From NCBI RefSeq assembly GCF_017356035.1, contig NZ_JAFIQX010000005.1, forward strand, positions 345,368-409,367: 64,000 bases of DNA. The letters are read 5' to 3'. A program made the position numbers and the translations under genes. The notes under the pieces were generated by a model. The model saw nothing but the letters and a program-made list of their open reading frames with translations. It made no database searches and was not told the DNA's origin. The stretch is from Longitalea luteola (GTDB lineage: Bacteria; Bacteroidota; Bacteroidia; Chitinophagales; Chitinophagaceae). Within the stretch, counting starts at the first letter, position 1. Every line of letters starts with the position of its first letter. Shown here in pieces: positions 36,994 through 45,404 of this stretch.

Positions 36994-38175
36994 ATGGATA
37001 AGAACTTTTTGATGCGACTGGAGATGCTGAAACAAGCGCATGAAGCATTGATCACCCGTCCTAATGAAAGATCGGAAGAACAGAATGGCATTTATTGCCG
37101 GTTCAAATATCCGATATTGACGAACCGGCATACGCCGCTGTTCTGGCGATATGATCTTAATGAGAAAACGAACCCGTATTTAATGGAACGGATCGCCATT
37201 AATTCGGTGCTGAATGCGGGCGCTATAAAACTGAACGGAAAATATTACCTGGTAGCGCGGGTGGAAGGATCGGACCGGAAATCATTTTTTGCGGTGGCTG
37301 AAAGTGAGAATGGCATCGACGGCTTCCGGTTCTGGGATTACCCGGTGTTGATGCCCGAGACAGCTATAGAGGATACGAACATCTATGATATGCGTGTAGT
37401 GCAGCATGAAGATGGCTGGATCTACGGTTTGTTCTGTGCCGAACGCCGTGATCCCAATGCGGCGCCATCAGATCAGTCTTCCGCCATTGCACAATGCGGT
37501 ATTGCGCGCACGAAAGATCTTAAAAAATGGGAGCGGCTGGCCGATCTTAAAACGCCATCGCCCCAGCAACGGAATGTGGTGCTGCACCCGGAGTTTGTTG
37601 ACGGACAATATGCTTTTTATACCCGCCCACAGGATGGATTTATTGAAGCCGGCACCGGCGGTGGCATTGGATTTGGCCTGAGCAGGTCTATTGAACAGGC
37701 CGTTATTCACAAGGAGGTGGTGGTAGATAAGCGGGTATATCATACCATTTCGGAACTAAAGAATGGATTGGGGCCGCAACCGATCAGAACAGCTCATGGC
37801 TGGTTGCACCTGGCACATGGCGTGCGGAACACTGCAGCCGGATTGCGTTATGTGCTGTATATGTTTATGACCGACCTGAACGATCTGGCAAAGATCATTT
37901 ACAAACCCGGTGGCTATTTCATTGCGCCCGAGGGCGAAGAAAGGGTAGGAGATGTATCGAACGTAGTGTTTGGCAATGGCTGGGTGGTTGATGAGGATGG
38001 CCGCGTATTGATCTATTATGCATCATCAGACACCCGCATGCATGTGGCCGAATCGAGCATCAGCCGGCTGATAGATTATGTGATGCACACGCCGGCAGAT
38101 GGCTATACTTCTGCCGCTTCGGTGCGAACGCTGTATAAAATGATTGATAACAATAAGATTGTACAACAGCAGTAA
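36994..38175 (+). CDS. GH130 glycoside phosphorylase, probably mannosylglucose phosphorylase
   Basis: A cytoplasmic phosphorylase of 393 residues that splits a beta-mannoside with phosphate. The five-bladed propeller is recognisable by [24 protein letters not shown] and by [19 protein letters not shown], which holds the family's essential Asp. The pattern fits subfamily 1, 4-O-beta-D-mannosyl-D-glucose phosphorylase, producing alpha-mannose-1-phosphate and glucose. The partner cellobiose 2-epimerase encoded 42 bp downstream makes the substrate from mannobiose. Subfamily assignment is by eye. No signal peptide. Confidence 0.88.
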   Translation: MDKNFLMRLEMLKQAHEALITRPNERSEEQNGIYCRFKYPILTNRHTPLFWRYDLNEKTNPYLMERIAINSVLNAGAIKLNGKYYLVARVEGSDRKSFFAVAESENGIDGFRFWDYPVLMPETAIEDTNIYDMRVVQHEDGWIYGLFCAERRDPNAAPSDQSSAIAQCGIARTKDLKKWERLADLKTPSPQQRNVVLHPEFVDGQYAFYTRPQDGFIEAGTGGGIGFGLSRSIEQAVIHKEVVVDKRVYHTISELKNGLGPQPIRTAHGWLHLAHGVRNTAAGLRYVLYMFMTDLNDLAKIIYKPGGYFIAPEGEERVGDVSNVVFGNGWVVDEDGRVLIYYASSDTRMHVAESSISRLIDYVMHTPADGYTSAASVRTLYKMIDNNKIVQQQ

Positions 38176-38217
38176 ATTTAATATCTCCCGCATTGAAAAA
38201 AGTGGTATAATCGTTTC

Positions 38218-39420
38218 ATGAAGCTGATAGATCTTAAAAGGGAAATCCAGCAGGAGCTGTTGGCCATACTCGAATACTGGTTACGCCATGCGGTGGATGA
38301 AAAGCAGGGTGGGTTTTATGGCCGCATTGATAATCACAATAACTGTTATGCTGATGCGCCTAAAGGCTGCGTGTTGAATGCGCGCATCTTATGGACGTTT
38401 TCGGCTGCTGCAAACAGGACGAACGATTGGCGATATGCAAAAATGGCCAACCGGGCCTTTGCTTACATCCAGGAATATTTTCTTGATAAAGAATACGGTG
38501 GCGTGTACTGGACGGTGACCAGTACGGGCGAACCACTTGATGCTAAAAAGCAGGTATATGCGCTTGCTTTTGTATTGTATGGCTGCAGTGAATATTACAC
38601 CGCCATGCATAAGGAACCGGCGAAGCAACTGGCCATTGATCTGTACAGGTTGATACAGGAAAAAGCCTATGACCCGGTGCACGGGGGGTACTTCGAAGCC
38701 TTTGCGCGTGACTGGCAACCGCTGGCTGATCTGCGGCTGAGCGACAAAGACGCCAATGAGAAGAAGACGATGAATACGCACCTGCATATTCTGGAAGCTT
38801 ACACCAATCTATACCGTATATGGCCCGATGCTCAACTAAAGCAGGCTATTGCAGGGCTCTTACATAACTTCGATGAACACATCATCAATCAATATACCGG
38901 TCATCTGCATTTGTTTTTTGATGAACAATGGAATGTACGATCGGGTACGGTCTCCTACGGACATGATATAGAAGCCAGCTGGTTATTGTTTGAAGCGGCA
39001 AAAGTCATCGGCGACGAAGCGTTAGTCAACAGGATGAAGGCGAACGCGCTTAAAATGGCAGATGCAGTGGTCATCGGGCTCGATACCGATGGTGGTTTAT
39101 GGTATGAGTTTGAAGCTGCCGATAACCGGTTGATTAAGGAAAAGCACTGGTGGCCGCAGGCGGAAGCGCTGGTAGGTTTTTTCAATGCCTGGCAGCTGAG
39201 TGACCAGCATGAATACCTGCAGTATGTGTACAACACATGGGCATTCATTAAGCAACACATCATCGATCACCGGCACGGCGAATGGTTTTGGGGCGTTAAC
39301 GAAGATCATGCTGTTATGCAGCAACAAGACAAGGCTGGCTTGTGGAAATGTCCTTACCACAATGGCCGCGCCTGTCTGGAATTATTGCGAAGGATAGGAA
39401 GGCAAGCTGACGAGCATTAG
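38218..39420 (+). CDS. Cellobiose 2-epimerase (N-acylglucosamine 2-epimerase family)
   Basis: A 400-residue (alpha/alpha)6-barrel enzyme converting beta-mannobiose to mannosylglucose, or cellobiose to glucosylmannose. Conserved pieces include MNTHLHILEAYTNLY, SYGHDIEASWLL, KHWWPQAEALVGFFNAW and the C-terminal PYHNGRACLELLRR, all rich in the His and Trp residues used by the family; these resemble cellobiose epimerases rather than GlcNAc 2-epimerases. It closes the operon SusC-SusD-IPT-symporter-GH130. The TAG stop lies inside the left arm of the terminator hairpin. Confidence 0.88.
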   Translation: MKLIDLKREIQQELLAILEYWLRHAVDEKQGGFYGRIDNHNNCYADAPKGCVLNARILWTFSAAANRTNDWRYAKMANRAFAYIQEYFLDKEYGGVYWTVTSTGEPLDAKKQVYALAFVLYGCSEYYTAMHKEPAKQLAIDLYRLIQEKAYDPVHGGYFEAFARDWQPLADLRLSDKDANEKKTMNTHLHILEAYTNLYRIWPDAQLKQAIAGLLHNFDEHIINQYTGHLHLFFDEQWNVRSGTVSYGHDIEASWLLFEAAKVIGDEALVNRMKANALKMADAVVIGLDTDGGLWYEFEAADNRLIKEKHWWPQAEALVGFFNAWQLSDQHEYLQYVYNTWAFIKQHIIDHRHGEWFWGVNEDHAVMQQQDKAGLWKCPYHNGRACLELLRRIGRQADEH

Positions 39421-39451
39421 GTGTGCCAAATTTTCAACGTGTGGCACACCT
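39419..39451. terminator. Terminator hairpin overlapping the epimerase stop codon
   Basis: AGGTGTGCCA (39419-39428) and TGGCACACCT (39442-39451) are perfect 10-bp arms around a 13-nt loop. The last two bases of the TAG stop (39418-39420) form the start of the left arm. It separates convergent genes and shares its core word with the palindrome at 27121-27167. Confidence 0.75.
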
Positions 39452-39456
39452 GAACA

Positions 39457-40125
39457 TTACACCGCCATTGCCTGCATGAGGCCGGCAGGTGTCAGGTGCG
39501 TATAATCTTTTATATAGTGAATGATCCCTGTGTATTGTGTGAATTCGTGCTTTTCATGCATGGTGGTCAGCACTACAGACGACATACCCGCATTTTGGGC
39601 CGCTTCCACACCTTTGGGCGCATCTTCAAAAACCAGGCAGTTCGCCGGATCAACACCTAACAGTTTGGCGGCTTTCAGGTATGTTTCGGGATGAGGTTTG
39701 CTGATCTGAACATCGTCGGCGCTCACAATGGCTTTGAAATAATGCCTGATGTTCAGTCCGTCTAATACAAAGTCAATATTGAATGGGATGGCGGCAGAAC
39801 CAATCGCCATCGGAATGTTCAACGCATGTGCTTTTTCCAGGAACTGTTGCAGGCCTGGTAACAATTGCAGGTGCGGCCGGTATTCCTGCTGATACCGTTT
39901 TTCTTTTTCTACTGACAGCCGGTCTATTTCTTCAGGTGTAAACCGGTCTTTTCCAAATATGCGGATCAATAACTCACTGTTCTTGCCATACATATGGCTT
40001 TTGGTTTCTTCCCAGCTTAAATTGGCTCCCAGGTCATCGTTCAGGATATGATACCATGCTTTTAAATGAAAGTGCATATCGTCGATCATGGTGCCGTTCA
40101 AATCGAATAAAAAAGCCTTTTCCAT
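39457..40125 (-). CDS. HAD superfamily protein, beta-phosphoglucomutase-like, with Asp-to-Asn change in motif I
   Basis: A 222-residue haloacid-dehalogenase-fold protein with a helical cap. Motif I reads FDLNGT: the nucleophile Asp8 is kept, but the second Asp, the general acid/base in phosphatases and phosphoglucomutases, is Asn10. Motif II is AIGSAA, motif III the Lys in SKPHPE, motif IV VFEDAPKG, as in beta-phosphoglucomutase and related sugar phosphatases. The change may lower turnover or alter the reaction. It is convergent with the GH130/epimerase operon, so a role in sugar-phosphate handling is suggested but not shown. Start at 40125 (MEKAFLF). Confidence 0.85.
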   Translation of the reverse strand: MEKAFLFDLNGTMIDDMHFHLKAWYHILNDDLGANLSWEETKSHMYGKNSELLIRIFGKDRFTPEEIDRLSVEKEKRYQQEYRPHLQLLPGLQQFLEKAHALNIPMAIGSAAIPFNIDFVLDGLNIRHYFKAIVSADDVQISKPHPETYLKAAKLLGVDPANCLVFEDAPKGVEAAQNAGMSSVVLTTMHEKHEFTQYTGIIHYIKDYTHLTPAGLMQAMAV

Positions 40126-40156
40126 AAAATTTCCCCTGTGCATTTAGTAAAAAAAA

Positions 40157-40194
40157 CACCGCAAAAGTAAGGCATCAGCCTCGTTTTACGGTGT
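40157..40194 (-). terminator. Rho-independent terminator of the histidine kinase gene
   Basis: Reading the minus strand, ACACCGTAAAA pairs with TTTTGCGGTGT (10 of 11) and is followed by eight T residues. It lies between the kinase stop (40248) and the HAD start (40125). Confidence 0.65.
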
Positions 40195-40247
40195 AAAACA
40201 ACCAAACACAATATGTTAATGAAATTTTAACCTGTCAGGGTTGAAAA

Positions 40248-42092
40248 TCAAATGGTAAAGCTGATCTGCATGCGGCAGCCCTGCCCGGGCGATGATTCAA
40301 TTTTAACGCGTCCATTGAACAATTCAGTGCGGCTGATAATATTGGTAATGCCAATGCCTTTTCTTTTCTGCGTGGTGTCGAACCCTTTGCCATCGTCGGC
40401 AATGGTGACCAGTAACAACCGGTTTTTCCGTACGATAGCGATCTGCATCGCTGAGGCAGCGGCATGTTTAATAGTGTTGTTCAATTGTTCCTGTACGATG
40501 CGGAAGATCGTCATTTTAAGTTTATCGTCGAGTTGCTGTTCGTCCGGCACATCGAAATGCAGGGAGATGGTGAATGGTTGCGCCAGCCGTACATTTTCAA
40601 TGAGGTCGTTCAACGATAATTCAAGGCCCACTTCTTTATGAAATGTTTCGATCATCGATTTGGACAATCGCCTGATCTCTTCTATGGCGCTGCTGATGGT
40701 GATGATGCTTTTTTTGATCATACTCTCCTGCATGGCCGGAGTATCCCTGGCGCAGGTAAGATACAGCCGTGCTGTCGTAAGCACCTGCGTGATATTATCG
40801 TGCAGTTCGCGGCCGAGGCTTTCGCGTTCGCTTTCCTGCCCATCGATTACCGCTTTGGCAATTTCCTGTTGCCGCCTGATCTTTTCTTCTACCAGCTGGT
40901 TCTGCAATTGTATTTTTTCGGTGATGTCATTTACGAGTACCAGCCAGGCATTGCAGCCTTTGTAATTGATAGCATGCGCCCATACTTCTACAAAAATGGT
41001 TTCGTTATTCTTTTTAACGTGTTTCCGTAATATCGAGGGGCGGTTGTTATGTTCCGTTATAGGCAGGGAGGGTTGCAGTTCAGATTTTTCTTCCGGCGAC
41101 ATAACGTCATAGGCGGTCATCTTCATGAACTCCTTCTGTGAATAGCCGTACAGCTGAATCGTAGCGTCATTCACTTCTACGAACTGCATGGTTGCTGCAT
41201 CACAAACACAAATGGGCAGCGGGCTTTTCAGGAACAGGTTCTTATACAGGTATTCCGATTCCTGGATTAATTCTGCTGCCTGTTTGCGTTCGGTAATATC
41301 CCTGAAATTGCCCACCAGTGCATTGATGCCGGGCGCCTGTAGCATGTTCGTAGCGAGCCCCTGTACCCATCTTTCATTGCCTTGTTTGTCAAATACCTTC
41401 AGGTCGAGGTCGAACAGTTCGTCGGGGTGCTGCATGAGGTTTTGCAATAATTCGCCCATGGCGGGCAAACTATCGGGGTGTACAAACGCACAAACATGAC
41501 GGCCGATGTAATCGGCTTCCTCATAGCCAAAGACCTTATAGGCAGAGGGTGAGCTGTAAAAGATATTTCCTTCAGCATTGGCCATCGTGATGATGTCGGT
41601 GCTGTTTTCGATAAGCGATCTGAATTTCAATTCACTTTGGCGCAGCCTTTCTTCGGCATTTTTTCGTTCGGTAATATCCTGGGCTGTGCAGGAGAGCGCG
41701 ATGATATTACTGGCTTCGCGCACCGGGTTCACCGTAATGTCGAAGTAAACAGCTTTATCCTGTATGCAGATCTGCTGGGTAAACCGATGCGGCTGACCGT
41801 TAAACGCGGTGTGATAAATATTGCCCCAGGGGAGTTTTTGCGAAGCGTCGAGCAGGGCTATGCAATCAATTACCTCGTCGCCGGGCACAATTTCTTTACC
41901 GGTATATTGTTTAATGATATTGCGAAGACGGGCATTACAAACTACGTACTGCAGGTTATTGTCAATGATCCAGGTAAATCCTTCGGTATTTTCAATTACA
42001 CCGTTCAGAATGGCAAAAAAGGCTGCCGGCCGCTTAGCGCCATTTGTTGCCTGCATAGTGGTGTCACTATGCGAAACAGATGAGGTTTGCAT
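40248..42092 (-). CDS. PAS-domain sensor histidine kinase, HisKA_3 (NarL-partner) type
   Basis: A 614-residue soluble kinase without transmembrane segments, so it senses a cytoplasmic cue. Three PAS domains are visible (about 20-140, 150-268, 272-390; linkers read DITERKNAEERLRQSE and DITERKQAAELIQESE). The dimerisation region has ESLGRELHDNITQVL with phospho-acceptor His431, and the ATPase domain ends GKGFDTTQKRKGIGITNIISRTELFNG. Such kinases usually phosphorylate NarL/LuxR-type response regulators, but none is encoded in the window. It is transcribed alone. The signal sensed is unknown. Confidence 0.92.
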   Translation of the reverse strand: MQTSSVSHSDTTMQATNGAKRPAAFFAILNGVIENTEGFTWIIDNNLQYVVCNARLRNIIKQYTGKEIVPGDEVIDCIALLDASQKLPWGNIYHTAFNGQPHRFTQQICIQDKAVYFDITVNPVREASNIIALSCTAQDITERKNAEERLRQSELKFRSLIENSTDIITMANAEGNIFYSSPSAYKVFGYEEADYIGRHVCAFVHPDSLPAMGELLQNLMQHPDELFDLDLKVFDKQGNERWVQGLATNMLQAPGINALVGNFRDITERKQAAELIQESEYLYKNLFLKSPLPICVCDAATMQFVEVNDATIQLYGYSQKEFMKMTAYDVMSPEEKSELQPSLPITEHNNRPSILRKHVKKNNETIFVEVWAHAINYKGCNAWLVLVNDITEKIQLQNQLVEEKIRRQQEIAKAVIDGQESERESLGRELHDNITQVLTTARLYLTCARDTPAMQESMIKKSIITISSAIEEIRRLSKSMIETFHKEVGLELSLNDLIENVRLAQPFTISLHFDVPDEQQLDDKLKMTIFRIVQEQLNNTIKHAAASAMQIAIVRKNRLLLVTIADDGKGFDTTQKRKGIGITNIISRTELFNGRVKIESSPGQGCRMQISFTI

Positions 42093-42124
42093 AAAATTGT
42101 AAGTATTAGGTCAAAAAAACACCT

Positions 42125-42149
42125 CGTTTTCATGGCTGTCACGAAAACG
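42125..42149. promoter_or_regulatory. Hairpin or operator in the kinase-MFS gap
   Basis: CGTTTTC (42125-42131) and GAAAACG (42143-42149) are exact inverted 7-mers 33 bp upstream of the kinase start. The rest of the 385-bp divergent gap (42093-42477) holds no supported gene; a 69-residue open frame at 42200-42409 lacks any convincing property. Confidence 0.35.
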
Positions 42150-42464
42150 TAGCACTTGGTTGGAAGGGAGCTGCTACTGCTACTAGTCAGAGGAAATAAA
42201 TGACCGGTTGGAACGTCACTGAGCCTTTTGGAACGAATAAATTGAAAACCCGTTTTGTAAATTTAAAGAAATATATCAATCAGACTGCATTAACGGTTAT
42301 AAATCTTATGCATTGTCTGGTTGAACATTTATTCGCTATCCTAACAGCCTTTTGTACGCAAAGAGGGTTCAGCTTTATGTACGTTTATAAACAACAGATG
42401 GTTGTATAAAATGAAGAAATTGATCCAAATTCATGCAAAAATGTTTTTGTGATTAGAACCATCG

Positions 42465-42472
42465 TAATTTTG
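42465..42472 (+). promoter_or_regulatory. Candidate -7 element of the MFS gene, TAATTTTG
   Basis: TAATTTTG matches TAnnTTTG and ends five bases before the ATG at 42478, so a transcript from it would be leaderless or nearly so. A TTTG at 42446-42449 is 15 bp upstream, shorter than the usual spacing. Same geometry as upstream of cinA. Confidence 0.4.
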
Positions 42473-42477
42473 GAACC

Positions 42478-43632
42478 ATGGATACTTCTGTGGTGCAGCC
42501 GGCGGTTTCAAAAAGAGCAGCCCGCCTGTCGATTGGTACATTCTTTTTTATTGCCGGATTATGTTTTGCCAGTTGGGCTTCGCGCATTCCCGATATAAAA
42601 TTGCACTTGCATTTAAGTGATGGTGGACTGGGCGCGGTTCTGTTTGCATTACCTGTTGGACTGATGCTTAGTTTACCATTTTCAGGATGGCTGGTGCATC
42701 ATTTCGGGAGCCGCAAAATGGTTTTGCTGGCTGCTGTAGTGTATCCGCTTTTTTTATGCATGATCGGATTGGTTCAACAAACCTGGCAGCTGGTAGCGGT
42801 CTTGTTTGCGTTTGGCCTGGTGGGCAACCTGTTCAATATTGCGGTAAACACCCAGGCCGTAAGCCTTGAAGTATTGTATGGCCGCTCGATCATGGCTTCT
42901 TTTCATGGCATCTGGAGCCTGGCAGGTTTTACCGGCGCTTCCATTGGTACGCTCATGATCAATTTTCATCTATCGCCATTCATTCATTTTTGCATTATAA
43001 CCGGTGCAGCTTATTTGTTTATCATTCTGCTGTACCGCAACACCCTTAAGCAGGATATCAATGCCGGCGATGACCGCCCCTTATTTGCAAAACCCGATAG
43101 CACGTTGTTAAAGCTCGGTTTAATTGCAATGTGCTGTATGGTATGTGAGGGCACGATGTTCGACTGGAGCGGCGTGTATTTTCAAAAAGTGGTGGAGGCG
43201 CCGAAAGGTTTGATACCGCTTGGGTATACCGCTTTTATGAGTACGATGGCCGGCGGCCGTTTTATCGGTGATAAACTGATCACCCGCCTGGGTACCTTGC
43301 GAATCTTGCAATTAAGCGGGTTGGTCATTGCGTGCGGTCTGGCGATCGCTATTGGCTTTCCTACTATAGTTATGGCTACACTGGGTTTTATGCTGGTGGG
43401 TATTGGTGTATCTTCTGTGGTGCCTTTGGTGTATGGTGTTGCGGGAAAATCAACGCAGTTCTCACCGGGTGTGGCGCTGGCGGCTGTTTCTACGATCGGT
43501 TATCTGGGGTTTTTAGCCGGTCCGCCAATGATAGGTTTTATTGCTGATCTTTCCAGTTTGCGGTGGTCGTTTGCATTGATCGCGTTGCTTGGGTTTACGA
43601 CGACGATTATTTCGACTAAAACCAAGTTCTAA
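42478..43632 (+). CDS. Major facilitator superfamily transporter
   Basis: A 384-residue inner-membrane carrier with 12 predicted helices. It begins with ARLSIGTFFFIAGLCFASWASRIPDIKLHLHLSDGGLGAVLFALPVGLM, the first two helices and the loop typical of YbjJ-like MFS proteins, and has the GSRKM loop-2 motif. These relatives are often labelled sugar or drug transporters with little evidence, so the substrate remains unknown. It is monocistronic, divergent from the histidine kinase, and the stop lies inside a GTTCAAAG micro-repeat. Confidence 0.85.
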   Translation: MDTSVVQPAVSKRAARLSIGTFFFIAGLCFASWASRIPDIKLHLHLSDGGLGAVLFALPVGLMLSLPFSGWLVHHFGSRKMVLLAAVVYPLFLCMIGLVQQTWQLVAVLFAFGLVGNLFNIAVNTQAVSLEVLYGRSIMASFHGIWSLAGFTGASIGTLMINFHLSPFIHFCIITGAAYLFIILLYRNTLKQDINAGDDRPLFAKPDSTLLKLGLIAMCCMVCEGTMFDWSGVYFQKVVEAPKGLIPLGYTAFMSTMAGGRFIGDKLITRLGTLRILQLSGLVIACGLAIAIGFPTIVMATLGFMLVGIGVSSVVPLVYGVAGKSTQFSPGVALAAVSTIGYLGFLAGPPMIGFIADLSSLRWSFALIALLGFTTTIISTKTKF

Positions 43633-43664
43633 GTTTTAAGTTCAAAGTTCAAAGTTCAGAGTCA
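43626..43664. repeat. GTTCAAA-family micro-repeat overlapping the MFS stop
   Basis: Four imperfect 8-10 bp units (AGTTCTAAGTTTTAAGTTCAAAGTTCAAAG) begin inside the last codons of the MFS gene and run into the end of the convergent four-helix-bundle gene. The minus-strand reading frame ends within this repeat. Confidence 0.6.
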
Positions 43665-44105
43665 ATATCTAAAGTTTGTTCTGCACCAGGCAAATTATTG
43701 TCTTTGTTTTTACGATCTTTAAATTTTACTCCTTTTGCGCAAGCTTTCTGTATATAAAGAATCAACCCAAAAATCATTTTTCTGATTTCATTACACAAAT
43801 GATATAGCTCGTCAAACATTATTTTATCGATATAATTCCTGTCCGACACACGGTATAATTGTGATTGGCATTCACATACAGACCCAAGTGAGATGCATAG
43901 AAATTGAATAAATTCCTTATTTCCTCCTCTTCCAAAACCTTCCGCAATGTTGTCCATAATTGAGCCGCTGGAGCCATTGATCTGGTCCTTCAATTTATAA
44001 TCCTTTGCCAGATCTGTCGTGGTAGAAAGCGAATGGATTTTAGCGCACAGCATTCTTTGCTTTTTGCCAGGCTTTAATTTCTTCGAAGCTGTTAAAAGTA
44101 GCCAT
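43649..44105 (-). pseudogene. Four-helix-bundle (S23-like) protein gene with N-terminal frameshift
   Basis: The long open frame (43649-44053) starts in the middle of helix 1, CAKIHSLSTTTDLAKDYKLKDQINGSSGSIMDNIAEGFGRGG, the signature of the four-helix-bundle family found also as intervening proteins in 23S rRNA genes. Just upstream, in another frame, an ATG at 44105 opens MATFNSFEEIKAWQKAK, exactly the expected N terminus, which then runs into a stop. One extra base around 44052-44056 would account for the break. Either the gene is broken, or a shorter product starts at 44053. The biochemical role of the family is unclear. Confidence 0.75.
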
Positions 44106-44194
44106 TTCGAAATTGTTCAAGTGAAGTAATATTATAATGCTACTATAAAGCCTGAGAAATAAATATAAAATTTATTTTATGAATAACAAAAAAA

Positions 44195-44227
44195 GTTAAC
44201 TATGAACTATGAACTTTGAACTATGAA
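44195..44227. repeat. GTTCATAG micro-repeat after the FAD oxidoreductase stop
   Basis: Three to four 10-bp units of GAACTATGAACTTTGAACTAT; read on the minus strand, the stop of the oxidoreductase gene is followed by GTTCATAGTTCAAAG, as after the DUF4197 gene at 46146. The nearby 44106-44194 is AT-rich with nothing else. Confidence 0.6.
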
Positions 44228-45354
44228 CTGAGTAACTTTGCAATCCGTTGTCCAATAACGGGAGCAAGTGCAACACCCATGCCGCTCATTCTAACGGCAC
44301 AAAATACCTGTGGAGATACTTCTTTTACGATCGGTAGCTTTTCATTGCCCATGCCCATGATGCCGCTCCAGCGGTCGGTGATCTGGTACGAATAACCAGG
44401 CAGGATATAGGTGCATAGAAAATGTTCCAGCTCCTGTTGAATGGTATTGGTAGTAGTGAGCTCGGTGGTTGTTTCCTCTTCGAAAGCCTTGTTGCGTGCC
44501 CCACCGAGCAATACCCGGTTGCCGAGGTTACGGAAGTAATAATAGCCGGCATCAAAGTGAAAAGTGCCCTTGAGTGGCAGATTTTCAATAGGGGAGGTCA
44601 CTAATACCTGTCCACGCGCAGGAACGATATCCAATGCCGGTAATAACTGCCGGGCAAAGGCATTGGTACATATCAGCAGTTTACTGGTACGCAGGGGCAC
44701 AAACTGGTTGGTGTACAGTTCAATGTGATCGTTTTGTTTTTCAAAACCGCTGATCTCAATGGCGTTCAGAACGGTGACGCCCATCGATTGTACCGTCTGT
44801 AATAATGCCTGGCATAATTTGCCGGAATGCAAATAACCTTCGAGCTTGTTCTCTATCAGATGCGTTACATGATGCAATCCCTGTGCTGCGATCTTTTTAT
44901 CGGCCCGTTTAAAGGTTTGATTTCTGCCCGTGATATCTTTTAGTAAAGTATTTAAATGCTCTATATCGTGGTCAAGTGAAGTTATTTGCGCTTTTTCGTT
45001 ACCGGTGAACAGCTCATAACCGCCGCAAAGCTCGAAGTCGATGGTAACCGGCTTAAACACTTTGCGGATGTATTGCAATCCTTTATAGCGCATTTCAACC
45101 AGTTGAAGCATATTTTCCTCGCCAAATCGGGCGGCATCTTCAACCAGTTCTGTAACGCTGCCAAAGCAGGCAAAACCTGCATTTCGCGTGCTGGCGCCTG
45201 TGGGAATGATGCCCCGGTCTACGATGGCAACAGAAAGTGTGGGATCATTTTTTTTAAGATGCCAGGCGCACCACAAGCCAACCAGGCCGCTGCCCACGAT
45301 GATCACATCTTTTGGTGCATAAAAACTTTCTTTTTCCCAGATTGATATTTGCAT
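44221..45354 (-). CDS. FAD-dependent amino acid/amine oxidoreductase (DadA/ThiO-like)
   Basis: A 377-residue FAD enzyme. The dinucleotide-binding motif VIIVGSGLVGLWCAWHL is at about 18-34, and RNAGFACFGS follows. A C-terminal RWSGIMGMGNEKLPIVKEV and VRMSGMGVALAP are typical of glycine/D-amino-acid oxidase family members. Homologues oxidise D-amino acids, sarcosine or glycine; substrate cannot be told. It is divergent from the DUF4197 gene across about 50 bp and has no clear operon partner. Confidence 0.85.
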   Translation of the reverse strand: MQISIWEKESFYAPKDVIIVGSGLVGLWCAWHLKKNDPTLSVAIVDRGIIPTGASTRNAGFACFGSVTELVEDAARFGEENMLQLVEMRYKGLQYIRKVFKPVTIDFELCGGYELFTGNEKAQITSLDHDIEHLNTLLKDITGRNQTFKRADKKIAAQGLHHVTHLIENKLEGYLHSGKLCQALLQTVQSMGVTVLNAIEISGFEKQNDHIELYTNQFVPLRTSKLLICTNAFARQLLPALDIVPARGQVLVTSPIENLPLKGTFHFDAGYYYFRNLGNRVLLGGARNKAFEEETTTELTTTNTIQQELEHFLCTYILPGYSYQITDRWSGIMGMGNEKLPIVKEVSPQVFCAVRMSGMGVALAPVIGQRIAKLLSS

Positions 45355-45404
45355 TTTTATAATTTTACGGCTTATTCTTGCAAAAATTAATCAGTAAACA
45401 ATTG

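Noticed and set aside
40162-40169. TACTTTTG as a -7 promoter of the HAD gene
   Set aside because: The octamer is part of the terminator hairpin arm at 40157-40194 and no -33 element is present, so a chance match is more likely.
42200-42409. 69-residue plus-strand open frame
   Set aside because: No domain, signal or codon-usage support; lies in a divergent promoter gap.
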